DNA of 64,000 nt from assembly GCF_002813245.1 (NCBI RefSeq), contig NZ_PHUF01000006.1:1-64000 (forward strand), in the 5' to 3' direction. This stretch comes from Novosphingobium kunmingense (GTDB lineage: Bacteria; Pseudomonadota; Alphaproteobacteria; Sphingomonadales; Sphingomonadaceae). Of this stretch, positions 25,185-32,679 are shown one piece after another. A program made the position numbers and the translations under genes. Under the pieces are notes generated by a model. The model was given only the letters and a program-made list of their open reading frames with translations, was not told the origin of the DNA and did not search any database. Position 1 is the stretch's first letter. Each line of letters starts with the position of its first letter.

Positions 25185-25706
25185 ATGCCTCACAGGAACT
25201 TGACGCCCGAGACGGTCTTCAAGCCGAGCAGTCCACCGGGCAGTGAACCCGTCTTCGCTTTTGCCAGTCCTGGACCACGCGAAGGCGAGCAGGAACAATA
25301 CAAGCAACTCATAAACGACGAGCTGGTACGACAAGGAATTCTGCCGGCTCACCTTGCTGACCGGATGCAGATTTCGCGGCCGAAGCTGCACAAGATCCTC
25401 AAGCAAACCAACCCGCTCTCCGACGACTTGCGAGATCGCATCTTCAGCGAGCTTGGGATGGATCATGTTCGCGCGAAATTCTGCGTGGCACTGCTTCACG
25501 ATCCGCGGGCCTACATCGAGCAATCGGTCTTTCTGGCGACCGAGAGCCTCAAGAGCTTCTATCTCGAGGTCCTGACCTGTCGGCGCGGCTCGATCGAGGT
25601 CGATCTGCGCCCGGCCGTGATCCACGAAGCGGCGCGGCGAGCCTACGATCTGCTGCTCTCGCATCAGGAGCGGGTCATGCAGAACAACCAGACGCTACAG
25701 GCTTGA
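25185..25706 (+). CDS. HTH-containing putative regulator of the transfer region (173 aa)
   Basis: Residues ~45-80 contain a helix-turn-helix of Cro/XRE-like pattern: LVRQGILPAHLADRMQISRPKLHKILKQTNPLSDDLRDRIFSELG. The C-terminal half is helical (AYIEQSVFLATESLKSFYLEVLTCRRGSIEVD) with no named domain. The start at 25185 (MPHRNLTPET) has GGGAGGG upstream; an earlier in-frame start at 25164 is possible. It is transcribed away from the tra operon. Candidate ligand of the repeat array at 24552-24644. Confidence 0.6.
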   Translation: MPHRNLTPETVFKPSSPPGSEPVFAFASPGPREGEQEQYKQLINDELVRQGILPAHLADRMQISRPKLHKILKQTNPLSDDLRDRIFSELGMDHVRAKFCVALLHDPRAYIEQSVFLATESLKSFYLEVLTCRRGSIEVDLRPAVIHEAARRAYDLLLSHQERVMQNNQTLQA

Positions 25707-25716
25707 TCGGCCCTCC

Positions 25717-25992
25717 ATGCGGCCCGACACCATCGCCGCGTGGACCCAGCTCTATGCGGCCGTCGGCCTCTTGGCCGGGATTTGCTCAGGCTGCGCTCTG
25801 CTGAAAACGATCTTCGATATCCGCGCGGGCACGATCGCGCCGCCGTCCGGTTCGGGGCTGCGGTGGTGGCTGTGGTTCCCGAAGGTATGGCTGCATTTTC
25901 AGCTCAGCTACCTCTGCGGATTTCCGTGCATTCTGGCCATTGCGATCCTCTATGCGCACTATATCGGGTTTGCGGAATTCGTCCCGTCGTAG
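25717..25992 (+). CDS. Small membrane protein (91 aa)
   Basis: Two hydrophobic segments (LYAAVGLLAGICSGCALLKTIF and YLCGFPCILAIAILYAHYIGFAEF) flank a basic/aromatic loop (SGLRWWLWFPKVWLHF). It begins ten bases after the HTH gene, so probably the same transcript. Its 3' end overlaps the end of the convergent lytic transglycosylase gene by 34 bases. No family recognised. Confidence 0.55.
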   Translation: MRPDTIAAWTQLYAAVGLLAGICSGCALLKTIFDIRAGTIAPPSGSGLRWWLWFPKVWLHFQLSYLCGFPCILAIAILYAHYIGFAEFVPS

Positions 25993-26756
25993 GTGACCAA
26001 TGAAACCTCGCGGTAGCCTGATGCCCAGACGGCTGTGCTGGCTGCTGTCGCTCGCGCAAGAGAGCTGGAATCTGGACGATTGAGCTGGGTAAGGCGGAGC
26101 CAGTTGGTTGTGATGGTTCGCACGTAATTGCGGGTTTCGGGGATCGCTGGGATATAGCCCAGCGTGAGGGAGCGGCGCTCTGGTCCGGCATTGTAGGCGG
26201 CCAGGGCGAGATCGACGCGTTCAAAACGATCAAGTTGCTGGCGAAGATATCGCGCGCCCGCGCGCATGTTCGCCAAGGCGTCCCAAGGGTTCCATAGCCC
26301 CATATGCCTGGCGGTTCCGGGCATAACCTGCATCATTCCCATTGCGCCGGCCCTGCTGATTGCCCAAGCCTTGTATCCTGACTCTTGGGCAACAACTGCA
26401 TCCAGCAAGCTGGCGGGCAGGCCATTCTCGCAGGCGATTTGCGACATCGCTTCAAAGTACGTTGCTCGGCGTTTCTCCACCTCGGCCGGCAACCACCATG
26501 TCTGGAGGTAACCATTCCCAGGACAAGACAGCGGGTTCTGGCTTGCGCTGGCTCCTTTGCCAATTTTATCAATTATATAGACAGGTTGGCTGATACCTTG
26601 CAAATGAGCGCGTAGCGCAACCTCGACAGGACCATCTCCGCCACTGGCCGCAATGGCAGAAGGAGCGAAGCGAGACAAATCCACTTCCCTTGCCTTCGCA
26701 GGGGCAACGAAGACCATCGCAGCGACTGCGACTATTTTTGCGTAAGTCAAAATCAC
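25959..26756 (-). CDS. Lytic transglycosylase (SLT domain, VirB1-like)
   Basis: A secreted muramidase that would open peptidoglycan for the T4SS. It has a signal peptide (ILTYAKIVAVAAMVFVAPAKA), a spacer, and an SLT domain from about residue 100: CENGLPASLLDAVVAQESGYKAWAISRAGAMGMMQVMPGTARHMG. The catalytic Glu is in AQESGY, with GAMGMMQVMPGTA and the conserved AAYNAGP. The start is a GTG at 26756 behind GGAAAGG. A sigma-70-like promoter lies about 50 bases upstream. It is on the same strand as the tra operon but separated from it by the regulator genes. Confidence 0.88.
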   Translation of the reverse strand: MILTYAKIVAVAAMVFVAPAKAREVDLSRFAPSAIAASGGDGPVEVALRAHLQGISQPVYIIDKIGKGASASQNPLSCPGNGYLQTWWLPAEVEKRRATYFEAMSQIACENGLPASLLDAVVAQESGYKAWAISRAGAMGMMQVMPGTARHMGLWNPWDALANMRAGARYLRQQLDRFERVDLALAAYNAGPERRSLTLGYIPAIPETRNYVRTITTNWLRLTQLNRPDSSSLARATAASTAVWASGYREVSLVTYDGTNSANPI

Positions 26757-26805
26757 GACACGCCTTTCCGGGTGGCGTGCAGTCTAGTTGGGAATGCGCA
26801 CGTGG

Positions 26806-26834
26806 ATTCAACCTAATCGCTGCATTCTTGTCAA
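26806..26834 (-). promoter_or_regulatory. Sigma-70-like promoter for the lytic transglycosylase
   Basis: On the minus strand, TTGACA (26834-26829), a 17-base spacer and TTGAAT (26811-26806) form a consensus -35 with a moderate -10 (4/6), about 50 bases upstream of the GTG at 26756. Confidence 0.45.
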
Positions 26835-26919
26835 TTGATGATCTGGAAGCGCCCCCGTTGCCTATAACCTGGTGTCATTCGCGCTAATGGGTGCCTTATC
26901 GCATCCCATAGGCCAGATG

Positions 26920-26935
26920 CCGTTTTCGAGAACGG
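26920..26935 (-). terminator. Weak hairpin at the end of the RraA operon
   Basis: CCGTTTTCGAGAACGG can fold into a mostly paired hairpin one base beyond the stop codon of the last gene of the minus-strand catabolic operon. It lacks a T-run, so intrinsic termination is doubtful. Confidence 0.25.
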
Positions 26936-26936
26936 T

Positions 26937-27605
26937 TCATGCGCAGGTCCTACCCATACCGGTTTGCAAACTATGATAGCCAAATGCCTTACGTGCCTCT
27001 TCCAGGCGCTTTCCGCTATCCACGGCAGCCAATATTGCTTTCTCGGCGACCTCTATTTGCTCTGCGATTGCAAGAACCTCCTCTAGATGGGGGGCAGGGA
27101 TGGCAACCACGCCATCTGAATCTCCTACCAGCCAGTCACCGGGTTCGACACGCACTCCTGCCAGCTGGATTGGATCGTTGTTGGCAACCGCGGTGGCGCG
27201 ATCCTTGGCGGTGCGCATTGTCACGCAGCGCGAGAAAACGGGATAGTTAAGCGCGACGCAGCGGTCGCTGTCGCGGCATGCGCCGTCGATCACGGTCGCC
27301 GCAATACCTTTGGTATGAGCCACATAGGTCAGAATGTCGCCCCAGACGGTCTGGTTCAAGATGCCGCCATTGTCGATGGCGACCACCGCGCCAGGTGGCA
27401 CTTCGTCGATATAGTCGCCGACGCTCCCACCGGTAAGGCCGACCGGCAACATCCGGATCGTAAAAGCCCGTCCCGAAAATTTCATGCCGCGAGCAACCGG
27501 AGCAAGGCCGATCAACTGGCCTGCAATTTCCAGCCTGTCCAGCGCGTCGGAGAGCGCCGTGACCCCGACGGTGTTCAGACGTTCCACAACCTTCGCTTCA
27601 TCCAT
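26937..27605 (-). CDS. RraA-family aldolase (LigK/HMG-CHA aldolase-like), copy 1
   Basis: A 222-residue RraA-fold protein. Family members include class II pyruvate aldolases that cleave 4-hydroxy-4-methyl-2-oxoglutarate or 4-carboxy-4-hydroxy-2-oxoadipate (LigK/GalC). The sequence shows TVGVTALSDALDRL, the conserved DNGGILNQTVWGDILTYVA and VIDGACRDSD; the Gly...Arg-Asp pair is the divalent-metal and substrate signature of active aldolases, which is lost in the RNase E regulator RraA itself. The start ATG at 27605 overlaps the preceding gene. Next to a second copy and a LigJ-like hydratase, it likely yields pyruvate plus an oxoacid (inference). Confidence 0.78.
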   Translation of the reverse strand: MDEAKVVERLNTVGVTALSDALDRLEIAGQLIGLAPVARGMKFSGRAFTIRMLPVGLTGGSVGDYIDEVPPGAVVAIDNGGILNQTVWGDILTYVAHTKGIAATVIDGACRDSDRCVALNYPVFSRCVTMRTAKDRATAVANNDPIQLAGVRVEPGDWLVGDSDGVVAIPAPHLEEVLAIAEQIEVAEKAILAAVDSGKRLEEARKAFGYHSLQTGMGRTCA

Positions 27606-28296
27606 GATTGCTCTCCGCACCGTTCAGCAAGTCTTCGTAATTAGCCCCAAGGACTTGATCGAGTGGCGAACCCGCTTCGATCGCCAGCGCCATCGCCGCT
27701 TCGCGTGCGCTGATCCTCTCAGCCTCCCGCAGGACGTCATTCAGACGGTTCGGATCGACGAAAACCACTCCGCTGCCATCCGCGACAACCCAGTCACCCG
27801 GTTTGACGACCACGGTCCCGATCGTGACCGGGCAATCCCAGGCGTGCTCCGCAATCCGGCCTCGTGCAGTTACCGGAACCGCATTGCGCCCGAAAATGGG
27901 CAGCCCCAGTTCCCTGCTCTCGTCGACGTCGCGGCAGGCACCATCGATTATCACCCCGGCCAGGCCGTACTTGATCGCGCCTCTGCTGAGCAGTCCGCCC
28001 CATCCGGAAACATCGGCCCGGCCACGGTGTTCTATTACGATGACTTCGCCATTGCGGGCCGACATCACGGCGGCCGCGCACAGGTGGCGTTTGGGCAATC
28101 CGGCAAGCGGCGGCCCGAGCTTGACGGTTACGGCCTCTCCGGCAATCCGACGACCAGGGATGGTGAGCGGAGCCAGACCGATTACGGCGCCCGTTAGCCC
28201 AAGAGTATCGAGTGCATCGGATATCGTGCAAGTGTCGAACGAACCGAGGCGATCCGCAATCGACTGATCGTCGGTTGGTGCATCGTCTTCACTCAT
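27598..28296 (-). CDS. RraA-family aldolase (LigK-like), copy 2
   Basis: A second RraA-fold protein (232 aa), clearly different from its neighbour: FDTCTISDALDTLGLTGAVIGL, EHRGRADVSGWGGLLSRGAIK and VIIDGACRDVDESRELGLP, again with the catalytic GACRD signature. It overlaps both neighbours by eight bases, so it is tightly coupled. Two paralogues in tandem may form a hetero-oligomer or act on different 4-hydroxy-2-oxoacids; the sequence cannot decide. Confidence 0.78.
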   Translation of the reverse strand: MSEDDAPTDDQSIADRLGSFDTCTISDALDTLGLTGAVIGLAPLTIPGRRIAGEAVTVKLGPPLAGLPKRHLCAAAVMSARNGEVIVIEHRGRADVSGWGGLLSRGAIKYGLAGVIIDGACRDVDESRELGLPIFGRNAVPVTARGRIAEHAWDCPVTIGTVVVKPGDWVVADGSGVVFVDPNRLNDVLREAERISAREAAMALAIEAGSPLDQVLGANYEDLLNGAESNHG

Positions 28297-28681
28297 GGCT
28301 GGAAACAAACGCCAGTGCATCGCACTGGATCACGATATCTCCAGGCAATGAATTGTACATCAGTGTGTGTCTGGCTGGCCTTGATTGCTCGTCCGTGAAT
28401 TCCATCAGCCAGTATTTGTTGATCAGGGGCTTGAGATCGGCCGAGGCAACATAGAAGGTCATCTTCGCGACATCGTCGAAGCTGCCGCCCGCCTTTTCCA
28501 GAATGCGGCCCAATTGCCAGAATGTAAGCCGTACCTGGTCCTCCGCGGTCTCCGCAACGATCCCTGTTTCGGGATCCAGCCCATAAACGCCTCCGGTGGC
28601 GACGAGGCTGCCGACCCGACTTGCGGCCGGGATCGGATTACCGGAATGGTGGAAGCCATCTACTTGAATGCTGTGTCGCAC
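28289..28681 (-). CDS. RidA/YjgF-family protein
   Basis: 130 residues, with the Rid family pattern: GSLVATGGVYGLDPETG, QVRLTFWQLGRILEKAGGSFDDVAKMTFYVAS, and a C-terminal PARHTLMYNSLPGDIVIQCDALAFV. Family members hydrolyse enamines/imines, and some catabolic ones are 2-aminomuconate deaminases. The canonical RidA Arg near the C-terminus (PARxxxxxxxLP) is present. The start is GTG at 28681 behind AAGGAG. In this operon it could deaminate an amino-muconate-type intermediate or act as an enol/imine tautomerase (inference). Confidence 0.8.
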   Translation of the reverse strand: MRHSIQVDGFHHSGNPIPAASRVGSLVATGGVYGLDPETGIVAETAEDQVRLTFWQLGRILEKAGGSFDDVAKMTFYVASADLKPLINKYWLMEFTDEQSRPARHTLMYNSLPGDIVIQCDALAFVSSHE

Positions 28682-28758
28682 TGTTCGTCACTCCTTCGTG
28701 AACCAGGTTGGGCCATCGCGATGGCCGATCGGACCGGTCCGCGCCGGTTCGCCCGGGA

Positions 28759-29769
28759 TTAAACATCGAGACGTGTGAACAGCTTCCGGGCATTGTGTTC
28801 AAAAATGCATGCCCGCGCTTCGTCGTCGAGTGAAGTGAGACCTTCGATCACCGGCTTGAGATCGTCGTAGTGCCGCCTGGTGAGAGGGTCGATTCCGTCG
28901 CCCGAGCCAGGCCTTTCGGTGCCGAAACAGCAACGGTCATATCCCACTGTTTTCACCAACAGATCGAGCGAATCGGGATTGTGCAAGACGGTGTCGAACC
29001 AGAATTTTCGTAGAATTTCGTCAAACGACGGGGCATCCGCAGCAATCCGTCCCTGCGCCCGTGCCATCTCGCGATGCGAACGCCAGCGTCCGATCTGGTA
29101 GGGGATCGGGCCGCCACCATGGCTTATCATGAGTTTCAGATCGGGGAAGCGATCAAACACGTTAGCCCGGTAGACCGAGGTAATCGCAAGCCCCTCCTCG
29201 GCGATGAAGTGCTCATCGTAGGATTCCCGACCGTTGCAACATTGCCCGGAATGGATGTGGGCCGGGAGATCCAGTTCGCACAGACGCCGGTAGAGCGGAT
29301 ACCAATAGGGATCGCCCAGCGGGGGCGATCCGTTCATGCCTTCGCTCGGATCAGGGTTGAGCAAAATCCCGACGAAGCCCAAGTCATCAACAACCCGCTC
29401 GATTTCGTCAAACAGGGATTCGACGGGTCGGCCCGCCTGTTGGGGCAGGGCTCCCACCCCCCGAAAACGATTGGGAAACATTTTCACGGTGCGGGCGATC
29501 ATGTCGTTGGTGTCGCAAGTCCAATCGACGATATCTTCCCACCGGGCGGTGCCGTTCAGAGTGAGGAAAGGCCGAGGCGAGAGCAGCTGGACGTCGGTAC
29601 CCACGGCATCCATGATCTTGACGTTCTGTTCGGCGCTTTCCTGCAAATCGCCGTCGCTTACTTTCGCTCTATAGTTCTTTCCGTACTGCCCCCCGGAAAC
29701 AATCAGATTGCTTCTGTGTGCGTATAACGATGACGGAGCTACCAGGTGTGCGTGCGCGTCGATTATCAT
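28759..29769 (-). CDS. Amidohydrolase-2 family protein, LigJ-like (4-oxalomesaconate hydratase-like)
   Basis: A 336-residue TIM-barrel metallohydrolase. DAHAHLV gives the first metal His pair; further ligands appear in HIHSG and ISHGGG. Several segments match 4-oxalomesaconate hydratase LigJ of the protocatechuate 4,5-cleavage pathway as I remember it: DDLGFVGILLNPDPSEG, DPYWYPLYRRLCELDLPAHIH, GGGPIPYQIGRWR, FGTERPG...GIDPLTRRHYDD. The related ACMSD decarboxylases are a less good fit. With two LigK-like aldolases downstream it forms a plausible hydratase-aldolase sequence for dicarboxylic ring-cleavage products (inference). Confidence 0.75.
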   Translation of the reverse strand: MIIDAHAHLVAPSSLYAHRSNLIVSGGQYGKNYRAKVSDGDLQESAEQNVKIMDAVGTDVQLLSPRPFLTLNGTARWEDIVDWTCDTNDMIARTVKMFPNRFRGVGALPQQAGRPVESLFDEIERVVDDLGFVGILLNPDPSEGMNGSPPLGDPYWYPLYRRLCELDLPAHIHSGQCCNGRESYDEHFIAEEGLAITSVYRANVFDRFPDLKLMISHGGGPIPYQIGRWRSHREMARAQGRIAADAPSFDEILRKFWFDTVLHNPDSLDLLVKTVGYDRCCFGTERPGSGDGIDPLTRRHYDDLKPVIEGLTSLDDEARACIFEHNARKLFTRLDV

Positions 29770-29828
29770 GTCTTCTTACCTTTTTTGGCTCCAGCGCACG
29801 GTCGAATCCGAAGCCCGACATGCGAAGC

Positions 29829-30326
29829 TCAGATCGGGTACACCAGATAACGCGGCAGAACCGAAGTATCGAGTTCGGCGCGGCGGGACAGCAACTTGGC
29901 GCCACCATCGTCTGACAGTCGCATTGTATCGAGATAGCGGCCGGCGGCTAGGACTTGGGTGACGCCGGCATCCATCGGCGTCATGAACACCGAGAAATTC
30001 GAAACCACTTCCACCGTTCGGGCATCGACCTGGCGATGGCTGACGCGCTGGACGAAATGACGGGTGCGGTAGTCCTGAAAGGTGCCGGCCCAGATCTCGT
30101 TCACATAGGTGACGCGATCTTCGAGCCGTGCCCGGCAATCGTCGAACATGAATCCGAGCTCGAGGTTGTGCTCGGTATTTTCAGCCGCGCGGCAATAATA
30201 GGATGCTTGGTCTTCCTCGGCATAGTTTGCGAGCCAGCCCGGCATGTCCTTGCTGTCAAGCGCGTTGGCATCGGCCAGCAGCAATCGGTCGATCGCTGTT
30301 TCCAACTCGGGAATGGTGGCCGTCAT
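29829..30326 (-). CDS. Aromatic-ring-hydroxylating dioxygenase beta subunit
   Basis: A 165-residue cone-fold (NTF2-like) small subunit. It has an AIDRLLLADANALDSKDMPGWLANYAEEDQASYYC N-terminus, a DDCRARLEDRVTYV middle and a typical C-terminal TMRLSDDGGAKLLSRRAELDTSVLPRYLVYPI. It is translationally coupled to the alpha subunit gene (ATGA). Small subunits give structure to the alpha3beta3 hexamer and have no metal site. Confidence 0.85.
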   Translation of the reverse strand: MTATIPELETAIDRLLLADANALDSKDMPGWLANYAEEDQASYYCRAAENTEHNLELGFMFDDCRARLEDRVTYVNEIWAGTFQDYRTRHFVQRVSHRQVDARTVEVVSNFSVFMTPMDAGVTQVLAAGRYLDTMRLSDDGGAKLLSRRAELDTSVLPRYLVYPI

Positions 30327-31498
30327 GCTTCTGCCCTCTCGAAACCCATCGCCGAGCGGTAATATTCCCAGCGGGGCAGATTGCCGCTTTCATCGTTCTG
30401 CAGAAACTCCGATTCCAGCTTGCCCGGATCGCGCACGCCTTTCTGGAAGATAGCGTTGCCTGGCGTGTGACTGCCGATGTGGATCCGGTGGAAGATCGAG
30501 GCGTCTTCCATGCTGATCAGCCCGCAAGGCCCCAGCAGGTTAGAACTTTGCCGCAAGCGGTGGCGAACCATTTCCGCATCGTCGTCCTGGTGGGCGAAAT
30601 AGGCATAGTGAACTTCTGTAGTCTCTGCATCGACCGGGGTGGCGAAGCGCAGATTGATGACATCGAGGTGCTTAGTCGAGACGAAGGTGGGGAACAGCTG
30701 GACGATCCGCGACCCCACCGAAGGGTCCTGCCCCTTGAACGCGATCAGTTCCTTGTCCTTGAGAACACTGGGGCCACTGGCCACCGAGAGCGCCGATTCG
30801 AAGCACACGTGCCCACGCTTAGTGCAGGTGTATTGCCGCCCTTTGCCGCCCTGCCAGTTGAGCATCTTGAACGCCGCGTGCAGCAACGGGGCATGATAGC
30901 CGTCGTTGTCGTTGTAGCCCTTCCAGTTGCTGTCGTAGCGAACCTTCTGATAGCCGAGCAGCTTCAGCCGTCCGTCGCCGGCCATCAGTTCGCGCAGGGT
31001 TTCACCGGCTTCACCGAGGAACTCGTCAAGTGGCTCAGTCTCGGCCGAAAACGTGACGAAGATCAGGCCATAGAAGAGCTCGAAACGCGGCTGCCCCAAG
31101 GGGTAATCGGCCTTGTCGAAGCCGGGCAGGAATTCGCGCGGGTTGGGGCAGCCGACCAGGTCGCCCTTGGCGTTGAACAGCCAGCGGTGATAGGGGCACT
31201 CAAACTCGGTTTTGTTGCCCATTACCGCGGTTTCGAGCTGATTGCTGCGGTGCGAGCAGGCGTTGTAAAACACCCGCACCACGCCTGCCTCGTCGCGTGA
31301 GATCAAAAGCGGGATTCCGGCCATCCGCATCGTCTTGAAATCACCGGGATTGGGCAATTCGCTCTCATGCGCGATCGGGTGCCATTCCGGGCCGTGAAAA
31401 ATCCGCTTGATCTCGTCAGCGTAGAGATCCGACCGGGTAAATGCCGCCTTGGGAACTTCGTTATAGTTCTTCGGCCAGGTCAGGGTCACGTCAGCCAT
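30323..31498 (-). CDS. Rieske dioxygenase alpha subunit, AndAc (anthranilate/salicylate-type)-like
   Basis: 391 residues from the ATG at 31498 (MADVTLTWPKNYNEVPKAAF). The Rieske site is Cys81-x-His83...Cys101-x2-His104 (NACSHRSNQ...CPYHRW). The mononuclear iron site follows NWK: Asp199, His202 and His207 in NDNDGYHAPLLH. The opening EVPKAAFTRSDLYADEIKRIFHGPEWHPIAHESELP is like AndAc-type oxygenases and differs from the two toluene/biphenyl-like alphas further right. Substrate unknown. The electron carriers are probably the reductase at 33488-34714 and a ferredoxin encoded elsewhere. Confidence 0.85.
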   Translation of the reverse strand: MADVTLTWPKNYNEVPKAAFTRSDLYADEIKRIFHGPEWHPIAHESELPNPGDFKTMRMAGIPLLISRDEAGVVRVFYNACSHRSNQLETAVMGNKTEFECPYHRWLFNAKGDLVGCPNPREFLPGFDKADYPLGQPRFELFYGLIFVTFSAETEPLDEFLGEAGETLRELMAGDGRLKLLGYQKVRYDSNWKGYNDNDGYHAPLLHAAFKMLNWQGGKGRQYTCTKRGHVCFESALSVASGPSVLKDKELIAFKGQDPSVGSRIVQLFPTFVSTKHLDVINLRFATPVDAETTEVHYAYFAHQDDDAEMVRHRLRQSSNLLGPCGLISMEDASIFHRIHIGSHTPGNAIFQKGVRDPGKLESEFLQNDESGNLPRWEYYRSAMGFERAEA

Positions 31499-31541
31499 CC
31501 TCTTGCTCCCGATTTTCCTGTGGTCGCCTGCCGGCCTGCCT

Positions 31542-32528
31542 TTAACGCTCTGCCTCGAGCGCCTTGCCCAGTTCAGCCCACATCCTGCCTGAATTGCGCG
31601 CGCCTTCGAGATAGTTTTCGGGACACAGGTGATAGGGCGGACGGCAAGGCCCGGCATTCATCCAGCCGCCGGCGGTCATCCGCGCCTTTTCCAGGGGGAT
31701 GTTGTAGGTCGAGAATTCCTTGAAGCTGCCGTTCGGGAAAAGCGTCGCCGCAGTCGGCGCGAGCCGGCCCATGAAAGCCTTGGCAGCGCTCCAGTCGCCG
31801 CTCGCGCGCGCTGCGGCGACCACATCGCGCAGGGTCGTGCTGACCAGCGGGTGGCAGACCGCGCCGCTGGTCCAGAAGGCGTCGATCGAATCGTCCATCC
31901 GCGCCGCGCCGTAGTAATCGAAGTCGATCGGCAGCAGCTTGATCCGCCCCTTGATCGCCGCGAGATCGGGCAGCAGTGTGCCGACGCCGATGTACTTGGC
32001 GGTGACAACCTGCGGAATTTCGGCGACCTGGCCCCAGAACGTGCGCGGGAAATCGAACTTGAAGGCTTCGGGGTTGGCATAGATCGCGATGTTGATGTCG
32101 GGCACCGCCTCGGCAACGTCGCGATAGAACTGTACCGCGACGTCGACACTGGGGGCGCACCACATCGGTACGCCCAACATCGTCCCGGTCGCGCCGATAT
32201 CGACTGCCTTGCGGGTTAGCGCAATGGTGTCGCGGGTGTTGATGCAGGTTGTCCCGACAAACACCGGCACCCGGCCCGCGGCGGTATCGACGATAGTCTT
32301 CATAAAGACGAGCTTTTCGTCAAGTGTCATGGTCGCGGCCTCGCCCAGCGTCCCCATACTGAGAATGCCGTCGACCCCGGCCTCGATCAGGCCGTCGACC
32401 ATGCGGGCCGCTTCGTCGACATTAACAGTATCAGCGGCGCGCCAGTCGGAGGCACCTTCCTTGGCCGGCGTCGGCACGATCGCCCATGCACCCTTCACAT
32501 CGGCAGCAGTCAGCAGTTCACGCGCCAC
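31542..32528 (-). CDS. nahE: Hydratase-aldolase of the NahE/PhdG type (DHDPS superfamily)
   Basis: A 328-residue class I aldolase of the DapA superfamily. It matches trans-o-hydroxybenzylidenepyruvate hydratase-aldolase through its length: GAWAIVPTPAKEGASDWR, GILSMGTLGEAATMTLDEK, GTMLGVPMWC, AIYANPEAFKFDFPR, QVVTAKYIGVG (Schiff-base Lys178), KARMTAGGWMNAGPCRPPYHL. Such enzymes hydrate and cleave aryl-butenoate pyruvates to an aromatic aldehyde plus pyruvate. It is first in the minus-strand operon; the GTG at 32528 has GGGAG upstream. The aldehyde produced could be oxidised by one of the aldehyde dehydrogenases at the right end (inference). Confidence 0.85.
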   Translation of the reverse strand: MARELLTAADVKGAWAIVPTPAKEGASDWRAADTVNVDEAARMVDGLIEAGVDGILSMGTLGEAATMTLDEKLVFMKTIVDTAAGRVPVFVGTTCINTRDTIALTRKAVDIGATGTMLGVPMWCAPSVDVAVQFYRDVAEAVPDINIAIYANPEAFKFDFPRTFWGQVAEIPQVVTAKYIGVGTLLPDLAAIKGRIKLLPIDFDYYGAARMDDSIDAFWTSGAVCHPLVSTTLRDVVAAARASGDWSAAKAFMGRLAPTAATLFPNGSFKEFSTYNIPLEKARMTAGGWMNAGPCRPPYHLCPENYLEGARNSGRMWAELGKALEAER

Positions 32529-32569
32529 AAAACATCTCCCAAAGACTCTTCAATCATTAGCCAATGTGT

Positions 32570-32585
32570 AACGCATTGCCTATTG
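32570..32585 (+). promoter_or_regulatory. Shared 16-bp motif in the nahE/benD intergenic region
   Basis: AACGCATTGCCTATTG, about 95 bases upstream of the benD-like start. The same 16-mer with one mismatch lies upstream of the reductase gene on the minus strand (34788-34803). It continues into an inverted repeat TTGCC-N9-GGCAA (32577-32595). A common operator or activator site is likely. Confidence 0.45.
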
Positions 32586-32679
32586 ACTTGGCAAGGGTTG
32601 AATGCGGTTTTATGAGGCCGAATGCCACTAGGATTGCACGCGTCCGGCCGGATGCGGTGTGGGTTGGGAGAAATCAGGG

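Noticed and set aside
28759..29769. Calling the amidohydrolase an aminocarboxymuconate semialdehyde decarboxylase (ACMSD)
   Set aside because: The neighbouring RidA gene made this attractive, but the internal sequence (LNPDPSEG, DPYWYPLYRRL, GIDPLTRRHYDD) fits LigJ-type hydratases better.
32590..32605. GG...GC pattern upstream of benD as a second sigma-54 promoter
   Set aside because: The GG and GC are 12 bases apart, not the required 10, so a sigma-54 promoter is not supported there.
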